Below the pieces are notes generated by a model. That model did no database searches, was not told the origin of the DNA, and saw nothing but the letters and a program-made list of their open reading frames with translations. Made by a program: the position numbers and the translations under genes. A stretch of 27,410 nucleotides of DNA from JAQIBY01 sp046546095 (lineage in GTDB: Bacteria; Bacteroidota; Bacteroidia; Bacteroidales; ML635J-15), in NCBI GenBank assembly GCA_046546095.1, contig JBKGYK010000044.1, forward strand, positions 1 to 27,410, in the 5' to 3' direction. Shown here piece by piece: positions 13,925-23,509 of this stretch (position 1 is the first letter of the stretch; each line of letters begins with the position of its first letter).

Positions 13925-16900
13925 TCACTTTTTAATCAGATGATAAATATCGTATTTTCCATTGGTAAAGTAGAGTGTCAGTATGACATATCCGGTTGGT
14001 AGTGAGCTGACGTCAATATAGCCTGAGCCGTTATAATGCTCAGATATCAGAATTCTACCTGTAAGGTCCTGCAAAACAAATCGGGAAATACCTAAACCGA
14101 TTTTGTCAAGATAAATCTTCTCAGAAACGGGGTTCGGATATACGATGAATTGATTTGAATTTCCATGTGATAATCCTGAGCAATCATTTACCGTAACCGT
14201 AACATTTTCAGGTACGGAAATATTTAGCCCATCACTCACGCGCAAGCTTAATATGAATTCACTCTGGAGATCATAATCAAGGTTGGTGTTATTTACTACG
14301 ATAATTTCCCCATTGATTGAATCTATGGCGAAAATATTGTTGATGTTCCCTGATACGATGCTCCAGTCTGTAAATACAGTATTGGTGTCTGCATCGTAAG
14401 CTTCTACAGTTCCAATAATACTTTCATTAGCAATGGTGTCATTAACTGAGAAGGTTTGAAAAGGGTAGATTACAGGTGAGTTGTCGTTAATGTCAATGAG
14501 CTCAATTGTCAGGGTATCCGGGGCAGAAGTGTGAAATCCATCGCTAACCGTAACGATTAATTCGTAAGATGGGGTTTCTTCATAGTCGAGGTTTGTATTG
14601 TCAGCAACACTCAATGCTCCGGTTATGCTGTCCAGGTTAAATATGGCATCATTGTTTCCGGAAACAATTGTGAAATCAGTGAGCGTAGCTGATATATCTG
14701 CATCCTCTGCTTCAAGTGTATCAATGATGGTGTTATTGTTTGCATCTTCATTAACAGACATTACCTGAGAGGGGATAATAATCGGTGCATATTCATTATA
14801 GTCTAAGATTTCAATACTTATGGTTTGCTGTTCGGAAATAAATTCTCCGTCGCTAACAGTAATAGCCAGTTCGTATAGTGTGTTGTTTTCTGCGTCAAGA
14901 CCTGAATTATCAAGCACACTTATTTCACCTGTGTTGCTATCCATATTAAAAATATCATCTTCGTTTCCGGATAGGATTGTATAGTCAGATAATACACTGC
15001 TTACATCTTCATCAGTTGCCTGAACCATCCCGATGCTGTGGTTGTCAGGGACGTTTTCGGAAACTGAAAAGTTTTGCCCTGCTGGTATTTGAGGTGCATG
15101 ATCGTTATAATCAGTTACGTTGATGGTGATGTTTTGTGGATCAGAGGTGAACAGACTATCATTAACCGTTAGTATCAGCTCGTATTGAGATACTGATTCA
15201 TAGTCCAGTCCGGAAACATCCACTATCTGTAGCTCACCGGTGGTATCATTGAGAGTGAAATACCCCTGATCATTACCAGAGACAATTGTCCAGTCATTAA
15301 ATTGTGTTGTGCCATCGGGATCACTGGCTTGCACGAATCCAAGACTTTGGATGCTTTCAGTATTCTCGCATATCGAAAATTCCTGATTTGGTAATACAAT
15401 GGGTGGATTGTCATTGATGTTATTAAGGTGGATAATAACCAATGCTACTTCAGAGGTTGAATATCCATCACCCACTGAAACGTAGATGTGATAGTCCGTG
15501 TTTGTTTCGTAATCGATTAAGGTGCTGTCAGCTACAATCAGTTCACCTGTCGAATCATTTATCACAAATGCTCCATCAGTGCTACTGAAAATAATTGTCC
15601 AATTATTAAGGGAATCGGCATCAGCATCTGAAGCAAGAATCGTACCTATGCCCGTTCCGTTTGGAGAGTGTTCATCCACACTGAAGCTTTGGTTTGGCTG
15701 AATAACAGGTAGTGAATTCCTTTTAATTACAATATTTGCAAAAGTTCCCCACAGTGTGTCATTGGTTCTGATTTCGCCGATCCGATATGTTATTAACTCA
15801 TCCAGTGAAGATTTTGCTGCTTGAGAAGGAATCGTAATTACTCCGTCAACCACTGAATAGTTGCTTTCTTCTTCAAATGAATAAACGAGATTATTTTGCA
15901 AGGTTTCAACATCAAAATCGTTGCTCAGGAAAGAACCTGAAGTGCCCGGTTCGATGGTATCGTTGAATGCAAAGGGTGCATCATCAAGTGCTTGCAGAGA
16001 AGGGTAGGTCGAGTTTTCAATTATTTCCCATGTGTTGGTGAAATCCCAGCCAATAAAGCTTGCCTGTTGTTGCATAAGTGGTGTTGGTAGAGGGTCTGAA
16101 ATGTCATACACAAAGGAGTTAACGTTATTAGTGAGCAGGCTGTCAAAATAGCAACTGGTTACGCTTGATGTGGGATCGAAATCGCCAATAAATCCATCAT
16201 TAATGTTGAGTGTGGAATTTTGTCCTGCAGCGTAACAATTGGTAATGCTCCCGGAGCCTTCACCGATAAAACCTCCAACCTTCATAGTACTGGTAGGCTC
16301 TACGTTGCTTGTAGAGTAACTATTGTTGACATTAGTATTGAGAGAGTACCCAATAAATCCACCAATGCTATTATGGCCTTTAATGTTTCCTGTAGTAAAA
16401 CAATTACTAACATTTGAGTTCATAAGATGCCCAGCCAATCCACCAATATAATATTCACCGTCAATAGTACCGCTAACCATACAATTATTTATCATCGTTT
16501 CTATTCCCATGCCAATGAGTCCTCCAGCCATATTCATGTAAGTCCCACTAATCGTAGAATTAAGCAGTTCAATATCATGAATTTCAGCTCCTCGTGTGTA
16601 GCCAAATAATCCAGCTTTTGATCTGTCGGTAATTGTCAGATTTTTAATGCTGTAACCGTTTCCATCAAATCTTCCGGAAAAGAAAGCTTCTGTACCCAGA
16701 GGTTTCCAGTTTTCCGAAAGCTCAGAATTTACAGCATTTTCAAAATTAAGATTCGTCATGAGTTTGTAATTCCTGTCAGGCAGGTGTCTTGCAAAGTCCA
16801 AATCTTCAATCGTATTTATGAGGAAGGGGAGTGAATCAGAACCATCCCCTCCGGGGGGAGCTACAACTATTTGATTTGAATAAATTGTGTATTCTCCGTT

Positions 16901-19900
16901 GACGTCTTCGGCTTTTACAGAGAAATCGAAAAGGCCAACAGAATCTGGAGACCATGACAAAACAGAATTTACAAGAGTCATTCCATTCGGGGCATTTAAT
17001 AAAGTAACAGATTGAATGTCAGCATCCATTGGAATTACCTGGAGTGTATCCTGAAAGCTTTCCCCTTGATGATGGAGTTTAAAATCAAGGTAAACAATGG
17101 GTGTGTTGTAAACATCTTGATGTTTAGGAAAAGATGAGCCTTCAACTATATCCCAGGTCTGAGAAAAATCAAATTCAGGAAAGCTTAATGCATGTGTCAT
17201 TTCATTTGGTAAGAGTGAAGTATAAATATTGGGATCTGTGTTCGCAGGGTTGAAATGCATATATTTTAAAGGTGTTTCGAGAAAATATAAATTAGAGCAA
17301 TTTATCCCCAAAGGATGGTTGCCAATCATTGGATCAGGATTGTAGTATTGTGGGCCGTGTAGTGCACTGGTTGAGTAACAGCTATCGATATCTGATGCTG
17401 AACTATACCCAACAAAACCACTAGGTATACTGTCTGAGGATATGGTTCCTGTTGCATATGAATTTCTGATTTCTCCATCATTAACATAACCAGCCAGACC
17501 TCCTCCGCATCTTGATTCTGAAATATTACAGGTTGAATAACATTTTCTCACGTTGTGTCCGTAATTTAATGCCCCAACCAGGCCTCCAACTGCAAGGTCT
17601 CCTGAAACTGTACCAAAAGAATAGCATTTATCTATAGATGATCTCAAACTGCCTGCCAGCATTCCGACATAATCACCGGATGCCTGTACGCTATCTCCTG
17701 CATGGCATTTGTAAATTAAAGAGTTATGGTCGCAAGAGCCAATGAGACCACCAGTATGATTGTGGCCGGAAGTGTTAATGCTTGCACTTGAAAAAGATAC
17801 GTTAGAGTTTTCAGTGACATATCCGATAAATCCGCCTGTATAATCAAAACCACTGATATGTCCATTGACAAAACAACTGTCAACGGTAGAATATATGGTG
17901 ACTATGCCTGCAAGGGCTCCAGTGTAATCACCTCCAGTGATATCACAATTAAGCAGGTTTAAATTGCTGATATCTCCTTCTTGTACATAGCCAAACAATC
18001 CGACTCTGTTTTCGTCTGGTCGATGAATAAAGAGATTATTGATAGTGTGGCCATTTCCATTAAAACTACCTGTAAAACTGTTGTTTGGAGTGCCTATTGG
18101 TGTCCAGCCGTTTGTTGAGCTGTTATTGCAATAAGCTGTTTCGTTAAAGTCCAGGTCGTTCATTAATATGTAATGTCTGTCCGGGAGGTGCCTGATGTAA
18201 TTGAGCTCATTTATGGAAGTAATTTTGTATGGATTGACCTCAGTACCCATGCCGTTATATGGAATAACCATAATGCTGTCGGGATAATTTATATAATTTC
18301 CCAGGTTGTCTGTTACTCTGAAATTGAAGAAGAAAAACCCAACAGAGTCAGTTGTCCAGCTTATAACAGGTTCCTGAAACTGCATTCCATCCGGGTATTC
18401 TGTTAAATTGGCAGATTGAATTTCTTCATCCATTGGAATCAAACTGACTGTATCGTTGAATTGGCTGCCAGATACAAATTGTTTTGGCAGCATTAAAACC
18501 ACAGGTAAATTATGGAGTGCCTGAAGGCGTGGAAAGGATGTACCGTTTGTAATTTCCCATGTGTTTTCAAAATCCCAGTTTGGGAAACTGCTTTGTTCCT
18601 TCATTTGTGTAACGGAAAGCCCCGTAGGATTTGTTATGGTAGTTTCGCAAAGACCTATACCATCAGCCTGGTTTGTATAAGTAGGGTTAAAATACAGATT
18701 GTGTGCAGAGGTTCCCCAAAGACGGCCAAATAACCCTCCTGAAGGTCCATTTCCGCTGACTCTTGCTGTGGCATAGCAATTAGTAATGGTATCGTAAAGA
18801 GTAAAGCCTGCGAGGCCACCAGAGTAAGTCCCATTCCCATTGATGATCCCTGTTACATATGAATTACTGATGGATGATTTAACGCTTCGCCCAACAATAC
18901 CTCCGGCATGTTCTCCAATGGATGTTATATAGGCAGAAACATAGCACCTGCTTACTGAGGTTGTATCATGACAATATCCAACCAGTCCACCAGTATCTCC
19001 TTCTGAGCTAATTATACCGGTTGCCATGCATTTTGTTATTTCTGTATTATTGGCTTCTCCTGTCATGCCGCCGGCATAGGTATGGCCAATGATGTTGCAA
19101 TTTAGTATATTCAGGCTGTCAATCCGGGCATTGGTGCAATTGCCAAATAAGCCAACATGGATAAAATACTCTCTGTTTATGTATAAGTTATTTATGGTGT
19201 GCCCTTTTCCATTAAACGTGCCGGTAAAATCATTGATGGGCAGCCAACCTTCAGGGTTGTTAATGCTGTCAAAGGGGCTACCTTCAAAATCAAGATCTGC
19301 CATTAATACGAAATGCTTATCAGCTCTGTGCCTGATGCTGTCGAGATGGTTAATTGACCATATTTGGAAAGGGTCATTGATGCTCCCGTTACCGGAGAAA
19401 GGAAATACTTCCAGTTGCTCGGTATAGCGAGTGGAATCACCATTGATATCAAAAGCCAGAATGTCAATGTTGTAAACAGCAGCCGAGTCTGGTGTCCATG
19501 AGATTAAGGTATCTTGAATGAGCAGTCCTTCCGGATTTGACATCCCTGATAATGATTGTATTTCGGAATCCATCGGGATAACCTGTATGGTATCGCTAAA
19601 TAGTTCATTAATAGAAGTCGTTTTGAAACTGTTCAGTATGATGGGTGGGTTGGGAATACTTTGTAGCCGCGGAAAGCTGCTCCCTTCTTCAATTGTCCAG
19701 GTATCAGTGAAGTCCCAGTTAACAAAGGTGCTTTGTAGTTTCATTTGAGCTATGCTGTCACCTTCAAATACAGGTTCAATGTTTAGGCCACTAAATGAGT
19801 CTTGTTCAGATGATTCAATTACATAATGGCAGTTCTCAATATTACTTGTTGTGCCCCCACAAAAGCCTCCGCAAGCTACAGGACCCAAGCTACCGGTACT

Positions 19901-22900
19901 GTAGCAGTTATTTATTGGCCCAAGGTTCATGCCATTAAAACCACCGCAATAGGATGAGCCATCATATATATTACCTGTGGAATAGCAATCTGTAATGGTT
20001 CCGTCATTATATCCAATGAAGCCACCTGCCATCCAAATATTGCCTGCCAAACTTGTAGAAGCAAGACAGTTGGATATGCTTGAGGATTCATTTCGTCCAA
20101 CCAATCCACCTACGGGGTTTCCATTTCCTGAGATGAAACCGGCAGCAGATGACCTGACAACTGTAGAATTTAATGAAAGATATCCAGTCAGACCGCCAAA
20201 ATTATCTCCTGTGGCAGATATGTCAACATGAGCATTGCAGTTTTCTACGTCGGAGCCTCTGCAGATTCCCAACAAGCCTCCAATAAAATTCCCGGCACCG
20301 GTTATGGTAATACGAGAACTACAATCAGATATTTCAGAAGTACTTAAATAACCAATCATACCTCCGCATGTGTCGTTGTTGGAATGTATCTGTCCCTGAA
20401 CGGATGAGTTGCTGACAGATGAGTTGTTATTCATATATCCTACCAATAATCCGGTACTCCAAAATGCGTTGGGGATTATCCCTGATACGCTACATGAATC
20501 AATGATTGTTTCGCTTGCTCTACCAATTAAGCCAGCTTCGGAATGTCCTCCATCAACCCAAAAATCTAATACGCTAAGATTTTTTATTTCAGCACCATTG
20601 GTTCTTCCAAACAGAGCAACATCAAAACCTGTGTTTTGAACTCTGTTGATGTACATATTTTTTATTGTATGGCCATTACCATCAAAGCTTCCCTGAAATT
20701 TATTTCCATAATATTGACCGATTGGCCTCCATCCAACATCGCTGTTAATGCTATCGTAAGCTGTTCCATTAAAATCCAAATCATTCATCAATATGAAATG
20801 CTTGTTAAGCCGGTACCTCATGAAATCCAATTCTTCAACTGTCGTAATCTGGTATGGGTCGTCAATGGTGCCGGTTTGTGAAAAAGGGACAATGTCAATG
20901 GTGAACATTTTGGATAGTTCATTCCCCGATTCATCAATGATTGTGACAGTATATTCGAAAATTCCGGTGCTGTTTGGTGTCCAGGTTATGATTGAATCAT
21001 TGACAAGTTCCATACCCTCAGGGTAATCCTGAATGATTATGGAGTAGCTGCCTGTATTATCCATATTAAGGAACTGTAATGTATCCTGAAAAAGAGTGTT
21101 GATGTTTGCATGCGCACGGCCTTGATTTAGTACAACAGGATGGTCGTACATGTTTTGTAAATCCGGCAGACCATAATTATTCGGGATATTCCAAACCGTA
21201 TCATTGAATGAATTGAAAAAGGAGAAATATGCATTTTGCATCATGTCATTATATGATAATCCGCTGACATTAATATCCTCCTCATTATGACAAATACCGG
21301 GTGCTAAACCACAAAAGTCTTTGCAAAAGCATGATGATACAATGGATACATTTTCTTTTGTTTCGCTAATAAAGCCGGCTGATGCTATGCCATAATTATA
21401 GCTTTGTCCGGAGACACCACCGGCAACATAGCAATTTTGAATTGCTGTTCCTTGGGCAGTTCCAATTAAGCCTCCCGTGCCAAGGTTTCTATGGTAACTT
21501 GTGGAAGTGTCTCTTATAAAAACATTGCAAGTTGAATAGCAGTTCTCAATCTGTAAGGTTTGATCATAATATGCGTCAGATATTCCTAATAAACCACCGC
21601 TTGTGAAACCTGCAATAACCGTCCCTGATGAATAACAAGAACGAACAGAGCCATTAAGCATCTCGCCAGCAATACCTCCAGCCGTCCAAATGCCTTTAAG
21701 TTGACCATATATGCTACTGTTTCTGATGTTTGTATTTTTAGCATATCCAATAAATCCTACGTTTTTGCCTCCAGTTATGGAGCAAGAGAGTAAGTTTAAA
21801 TTCAAGATTTCTGCATCTTGTGTGTATCCGAACAAACCAACATAAGTAAGGTCAGGTCTGTTTATGTAAAGATTGCTGATGGTATGTCCCTGCCCGTCAA
21901 ATTGTCCACTAAAATTCTCGTAATACTCTCCAATAGGCAACCAACCTTCACTACTGTTTATGCTGTCGTATGCTGAGCCCGAAAAATCCAGGTCATTCAT
22001 CAATAGGTAATGTTTGTTTTGCCGATAACGGACATAGTTCAATTCTTCTATGCTGGTGATTTGGTAAGGATCCTCAGCAGTGCCGGCTTGTGAAAATGGC
22101 AGAACATCAACAATAAATACTTTAGAAAGCTCATGCCCTGATTCATCAATAATTGTAACTGTATAGTTGAAAATTCCCACTTCGTTCGGAGTCCATGAAA
22201 TGATAGAATCATCAACAATCACCATTCCGTCAGGTTGATTCTCGAGGATGAGGGTATAATCGCCGGTATTGTCCATGTTCAAAATGTGGAGGGTGTCCAG
22301 AAATAATGCATCATCTGATGCTGTAGTGTACCCTTTGTTTAGAACAATGGGATGGTCGTAAACGTTCTGCAAATCTGGTAAGCCATAAGCATTCGGAATG
22401 TTCCATGCTGTATCACTGAATGTGTTAAAAAATGAGTTGGATGAGTTTTGAAACATCTCATCAAATGTTAGCCCGGCTACATAGTTAGTTGCCGTGTCAT
22501 AACCAATACCTGGGGCAGTTCCTGAAAAATCCTTGCAAAAACATGAGGTTGAAATGGATGTTTCAATTGATGCCTCCTGGATAAAGCCACCTCGTAACAC
22601 GTCATAATATTGATTTTCCCTAAAGACACTCCCAGCTACATAGCAACTACTGATTTCTGTCATTTTAGCACTGCCAACTAATCCTCCGGCCCGATATTCG
22701 GTTGTCATACTGGAGAGCATCCCTTTTGCAAAAACGTTACAACTGGAATAGCAATTGTCTATGTGTGACATAGCACCCGAATATTCGTTTATGGAGCCTA
22801 CTAAACCACCTGCGGTACCCTTTGCTATTACCGTTCCGGCTGTATAACATGACTGAATTGAAGAGTTTTGAATTATGCCAGCTATCCCACCTGCAAAATC

Positions 22901-23386
22901 GATCCCTGAAATCTGTCCGTAAACACCACAATTTCTAATTGTTGAGTTTGTACTATAACCACAAATACCACCTGCAGATGTCCCTCCCTCAATAGAGCAG
23001 GAAAGCAAAGTCAGGTTTGAAATCTCAGCATTGCTGATTATTTTGAAAAGAGAGGGATGGTTATTATCAGGTCTGTTTATGTATAAATTACTTATTGTGT
23101 ATCCTTGCCCGTCAAAACTACCCTTAAACCCTGGGCTTAAATTACCGATAGGCATCCAGCCTTCTTCATTGTCAATAATATTGTTGTAAGGTGTGCCATC
23201 AAAATCTAAATCATTCATCAAAATAAAATGATCGACCAGGTGATTTCGTACACTATCAAGTTGCTCAACTGTGGTGATCTGCCATGGATCTGTTTCGGTT
23301 CCATTACCACCTGCAAACTGAGTATAAGCAGCGTTTGTAGTAAGGAGAATTACTAAGATTGTTAAAAAAGAATATGCATGTTTCAT
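13925..23386 (-). CDS. giant T9SS-secreted surface protein with GLUG modules and cadherin-like repeats
   Basis: 3153 residues. A signal peptide (1-22) is followed by six large modules starting near residues 25, 434, 837, 1332, 1713 and 2181. Each opens with a GTxxDPYQITSIEELxxxR-like block, then LMNDLDF, GWxPIG, FDGxGHTIxNLYI, then a run of GLUG-type repeats (GGLVG...I.NCYSTG). The first five end in an Ig-like linker with SWTPDSxG. A different linker (~2467-2557) leads to five cadherin-like repeats of about 100 residues with DADA/DxDxG, LDYE and DxNDNxP calcium motifs. A C-terminal T9SS sorting domain (from ~3076: FIVYPNP, GYIDVSSLPTGYV, closing KK) completes it. The repeats predict an export product on the outer surface, rigidified by Ca2+ and probably adhesive. 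It is more AT-rich than uvrA. The reading frame is intact throughout. Confidence 0.93.
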   Translation of the reverse strand: MKHAYSFLTILVILLTTNAAYTQFAGGNGTETDPWQITTVEQLDSVRNHLVDHFILMNDLDFDGTPYNNIIDNEEGWMPIGNLSPGFKGSFDGQGYTISNLYINRPDNNHPSLFKIISNAEISNLTLLSCSIEGGTSAGGICGYSTNSTIRNCGVYGQISGIDFAGGIAGIIQNSSIQSCYTAGTVIAKGTAGGLVGSINEYSGAMSHIDNCYSSCNVFAKGMLSSMTTEYRAGGLVGSAKMTEISSCYVAGSVFRENQYYDVLRGGFIQEASIETSISTSCFCKDFSGTAPGIGYDTATNYVAGLTFDEMFQNSSNSFFNTFSDTAWNIPNAYGLPDLQNVYDHPIVLNKGYTTASDDALFLDTLHILNMDNTGDYTLILENQPDGMVIVDDSIISWTPNEVGIFNYTVTIIDESGHELSKVFIVDVLPFSQAGTAEDPYQITSIEELNYVRYRQNKHYLLMNDLDFSGSAYDSINSSEGWLPIGEYYENFSGQFDGQGHTISNLYINRPDLTYVGLFGYTQDAEILNLNLLSCSITGGKNVGFIGYAKNTNIRNSSIYGQLKGIWTAGGIAGEMLNGSVRSCYSSGTVIAGFTSGGLLGISDAYYDQTLQIENCYSTCNVFIRDTSTSYHRNLGTGGLIGTAQGTAIQNCYVAGGVSGQSYNYGIASAGFISETKENVSIVSSCFCKDFCGLAPGICHNEEDINVSGLSYNDMMQNAYFSFFNSFNDTVWNIPNNYGLPDLQNMYDHPVVLNQGRAHANINTLFQDTLQFLNMDNTGSYSIIIQDYPEGMELVNDSIITWTPNSTGIFEYTVTIIDESGNELSKMFTIDIVPFSQTGTIDDPYQITTVEELDFMRYRLNKHFILMNDLDFNGTAYDSINSDVGWRPIGQYYGNKFQGSFDGNGHTIKNMYINRVQNTGFDVALFGRTNGAEIKNLSVLDFWVDGGHSEAGLIGRASETIIDSCSVSGIIPNAFWSTGLLVGYMNNNSSVSNSSVQGQIHSNNDTCGGMIGYLSTSEISDCSSRITITGAGNFIGGLLGICRGSDVENCNAHVDISATGDNFGGLTGYLSLNSTVVRSSAAGFISGNGNPVGGLVGRNESSSISNCLASTSLAGNIWMAGGFIGYNDGTITDCYSTGNIYDGSSYCGGFNGMNLGPINNCYSTGSLGPVACGGFCGGTTSNIENCHYVIESSEQDSFSGLNIEPVFEGDSIAQMKLQSTFVNWDFTDTWTIEEGSSFPRLQSIPNPPIILNSFKTTSINELFSDTIQVIPMDSEIQSLSGMSNPEGLLIQDTLISWTPDSAAVYNIDILAFDINGDSTRYTEQLEVFPFSGNGSINDPFQIWSINHLDSIRHRADKHFVLMADLDFEGSPFDSINNPEGWLPINDFTGTFNGKGHTINNLYINREYFIHVGLFGNCTNARIDSLNILNCNIIGHTYAGGMTGEANNTEITKCMATGIISSEGDTGGLVGYCHDTTSVSRCYVSAYITSIGEHAGGIVGRSVKSSISNSYVTGIINGNGTYSGGLAGFTLYDTITNCYATARVSGNGPSGGLFGRLWGTSAHNLYFNPTYTNQADGIGLCETTITNPTGLSVTQMKEQSSFPNWDFENTWEITNGTSFPRLQALHNLPVVLMLPKQFVSGSQFNDTVSLIPMDEEIQSANLTEYPDGMQFQEPVISWTTDSVGFFFFNFRVTDNLGNYINYPDSIMVIPYNGMGTEVNPYKITSINELNYIRHLPDRHYILMNDLDFNETAYCNNSSTNGWTPIGTPNNSFTGSFNGNGHTINNLFIHRPDENRVGLFGYVQEGDISNLNLLNCDITGGDYTGALAGIVTIYSTVDSCFVNGHISGFDYTGGFIGYVTENSNVSFSSASINTSGHNHTGGLIGSCDHNSLIYKCHAGDSVQASGDYVGMLAGSLRSSIDKCYSFGTVSGDLAVGGLVGALNYGHNVRKCYSTCNISESRCGGGLAGYVNDGEIRNSYATGTISSDSIPSGFVGYSSASDIDSCYSTSALHGPQYYNPDPMIGNHPLGINCSNLYFLETPLKYMHFNPANTDPNIYTSLLPNEMTHALSFPEFDFSQTWDIVEGSSFPKHQDVYNTPIVYLDFKLHHQGESFQDTLQVIPMDADIQSVTLLNAPNGMTLVNSVLSWSPDSVGLFDFSVKAEDVNGEYTIYSNQIVVAPPGGDGSDSLPFLINTIEDLDFARHLPDRNYKLMTNLNFENAVNSELSENWKPLGTEAFFSGRFDGNGYSIKNLTITDRSKAGLFGYTRGAEIHDIELLNSTISGTYMNMAGGLIGMGIETMINNCMVSGTIDGEYYIGGLAGHLMNSNVSNCFTTGNIKGHNSIGGFIGYSLNTNVNNSYSTSNVEPTSTMKVGGFIGEGSGSITNCYAAGQNSTLNINDGFIGDFDPTSSVTSCYFDSLLTNNVNSFVYDISDPLPTPLMQQQASFIGWDFTNTWEIIENSTYPSLQALDDAPFAFNDTIEPGTSGSFLSNDFDVETLQNNLVYSFEEESNYSVVDGVITIPSQAAKSSLDELITYRIGEIRTNDTLWGTFANIVIKRNSLPVIQPNQSFSVDEHSPNGTGIGTILASDADADSLNNWTIIFSSTDGAFVINDSTGELIVADSTLIDYETNTDYHIYVSVGDGYSTSEVALVIIHLNNINDNPPIVLPNQEFSICENTESIQSLGFVQASDPDGTTQFNDWTIVSGNDQGYFTLNDTTGELQIVDVSGLDYESVSQYELILTVNDSLFTSDPQNITINVTDYNDHAPQIPAGQNFSVSENVPDNHSIGMVQATDEDVSSVLSDYTILSGNEDDIFNMDSNTGEISVLDNSGLDAENNTLYELAITVSDGEFISEQQTISIEILDYNEYAPIIIPSQVMSVNEDANNNTIIDTLEAEDADISATLTDFTIVSGNNDAIFNLDSITGALSVADNTNLDYEETPSYELIVTVSDGFHTSAPDTLTIELIDINDNSPVIYPFQTFSVNDTIANESIIGTVEAYDADTNTVFTDWSIVSGNINNIFAIDSINGEIIVVNNTNLDYDLQSEFILSLRVSDGLNISVPENVTVTVNDCSGLSHGNSNQFIVYPNPVSEKIYLDKIGLGISRFVLQDLTGRILISEHYNGSGYIDVSSLPTGYVILTLYFTNGKYDIYHLIKK

Positions 23387-23409
23387 GACTCAATAAACTG
23401 GTGTGACTT

Positions 23410-23417
23410 CAAAGATA
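23410..23417 (-). promoter_or_regulatory. -7 box of the giant surface protein gene
   Basis: On the minus strand this reads TATCTTTG, a match to TAnnTTTG, 23 nt before the start codon at 23386. No TTTG is seen about 20 nt further upstream. The IS256 left end lies only about 40 bp away, so upstream control sequence may have been displaced. Confidence 0.55.
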
Positions 23418-23459
23418 GAATAAAAACAATACGTTCTGATAGGAAAATTCAAAAAAGTG

Positions 23460-23508
23460 TGTCAAAGTTAAAATTTTGAGAATTGTAAATTGATAAATAA
23501 CTTTGACA
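23460..23508 (+). promoter_or_regulatory. transposase promoter inside an 11-bp inverted repeat
   Basis: TTTG (23475-23478), 19 nt, then TAACTTTG (23498-23505) is a canonical promoter. The -7 box ends 4 nt before the ATG, so the mRNA would be nearly leaderless. TGTCAAAGTTA (23460-23470) and TAACTTTGACA (23498-23508) are perfect inverted repeats; one arm covers the -7 box and the other overlaps the likely left IS end. Confidence 0.7.
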
Positions 23509-23509
23509 T

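Noticed and set aside
13925..23386. Regular repeats in the giant gene considered as CRISPR or tandem DNA repeats
   Set aside because: The repetition is at protein level in one intact frame, with variable spacing and no constant direct repeat with unique spacers.
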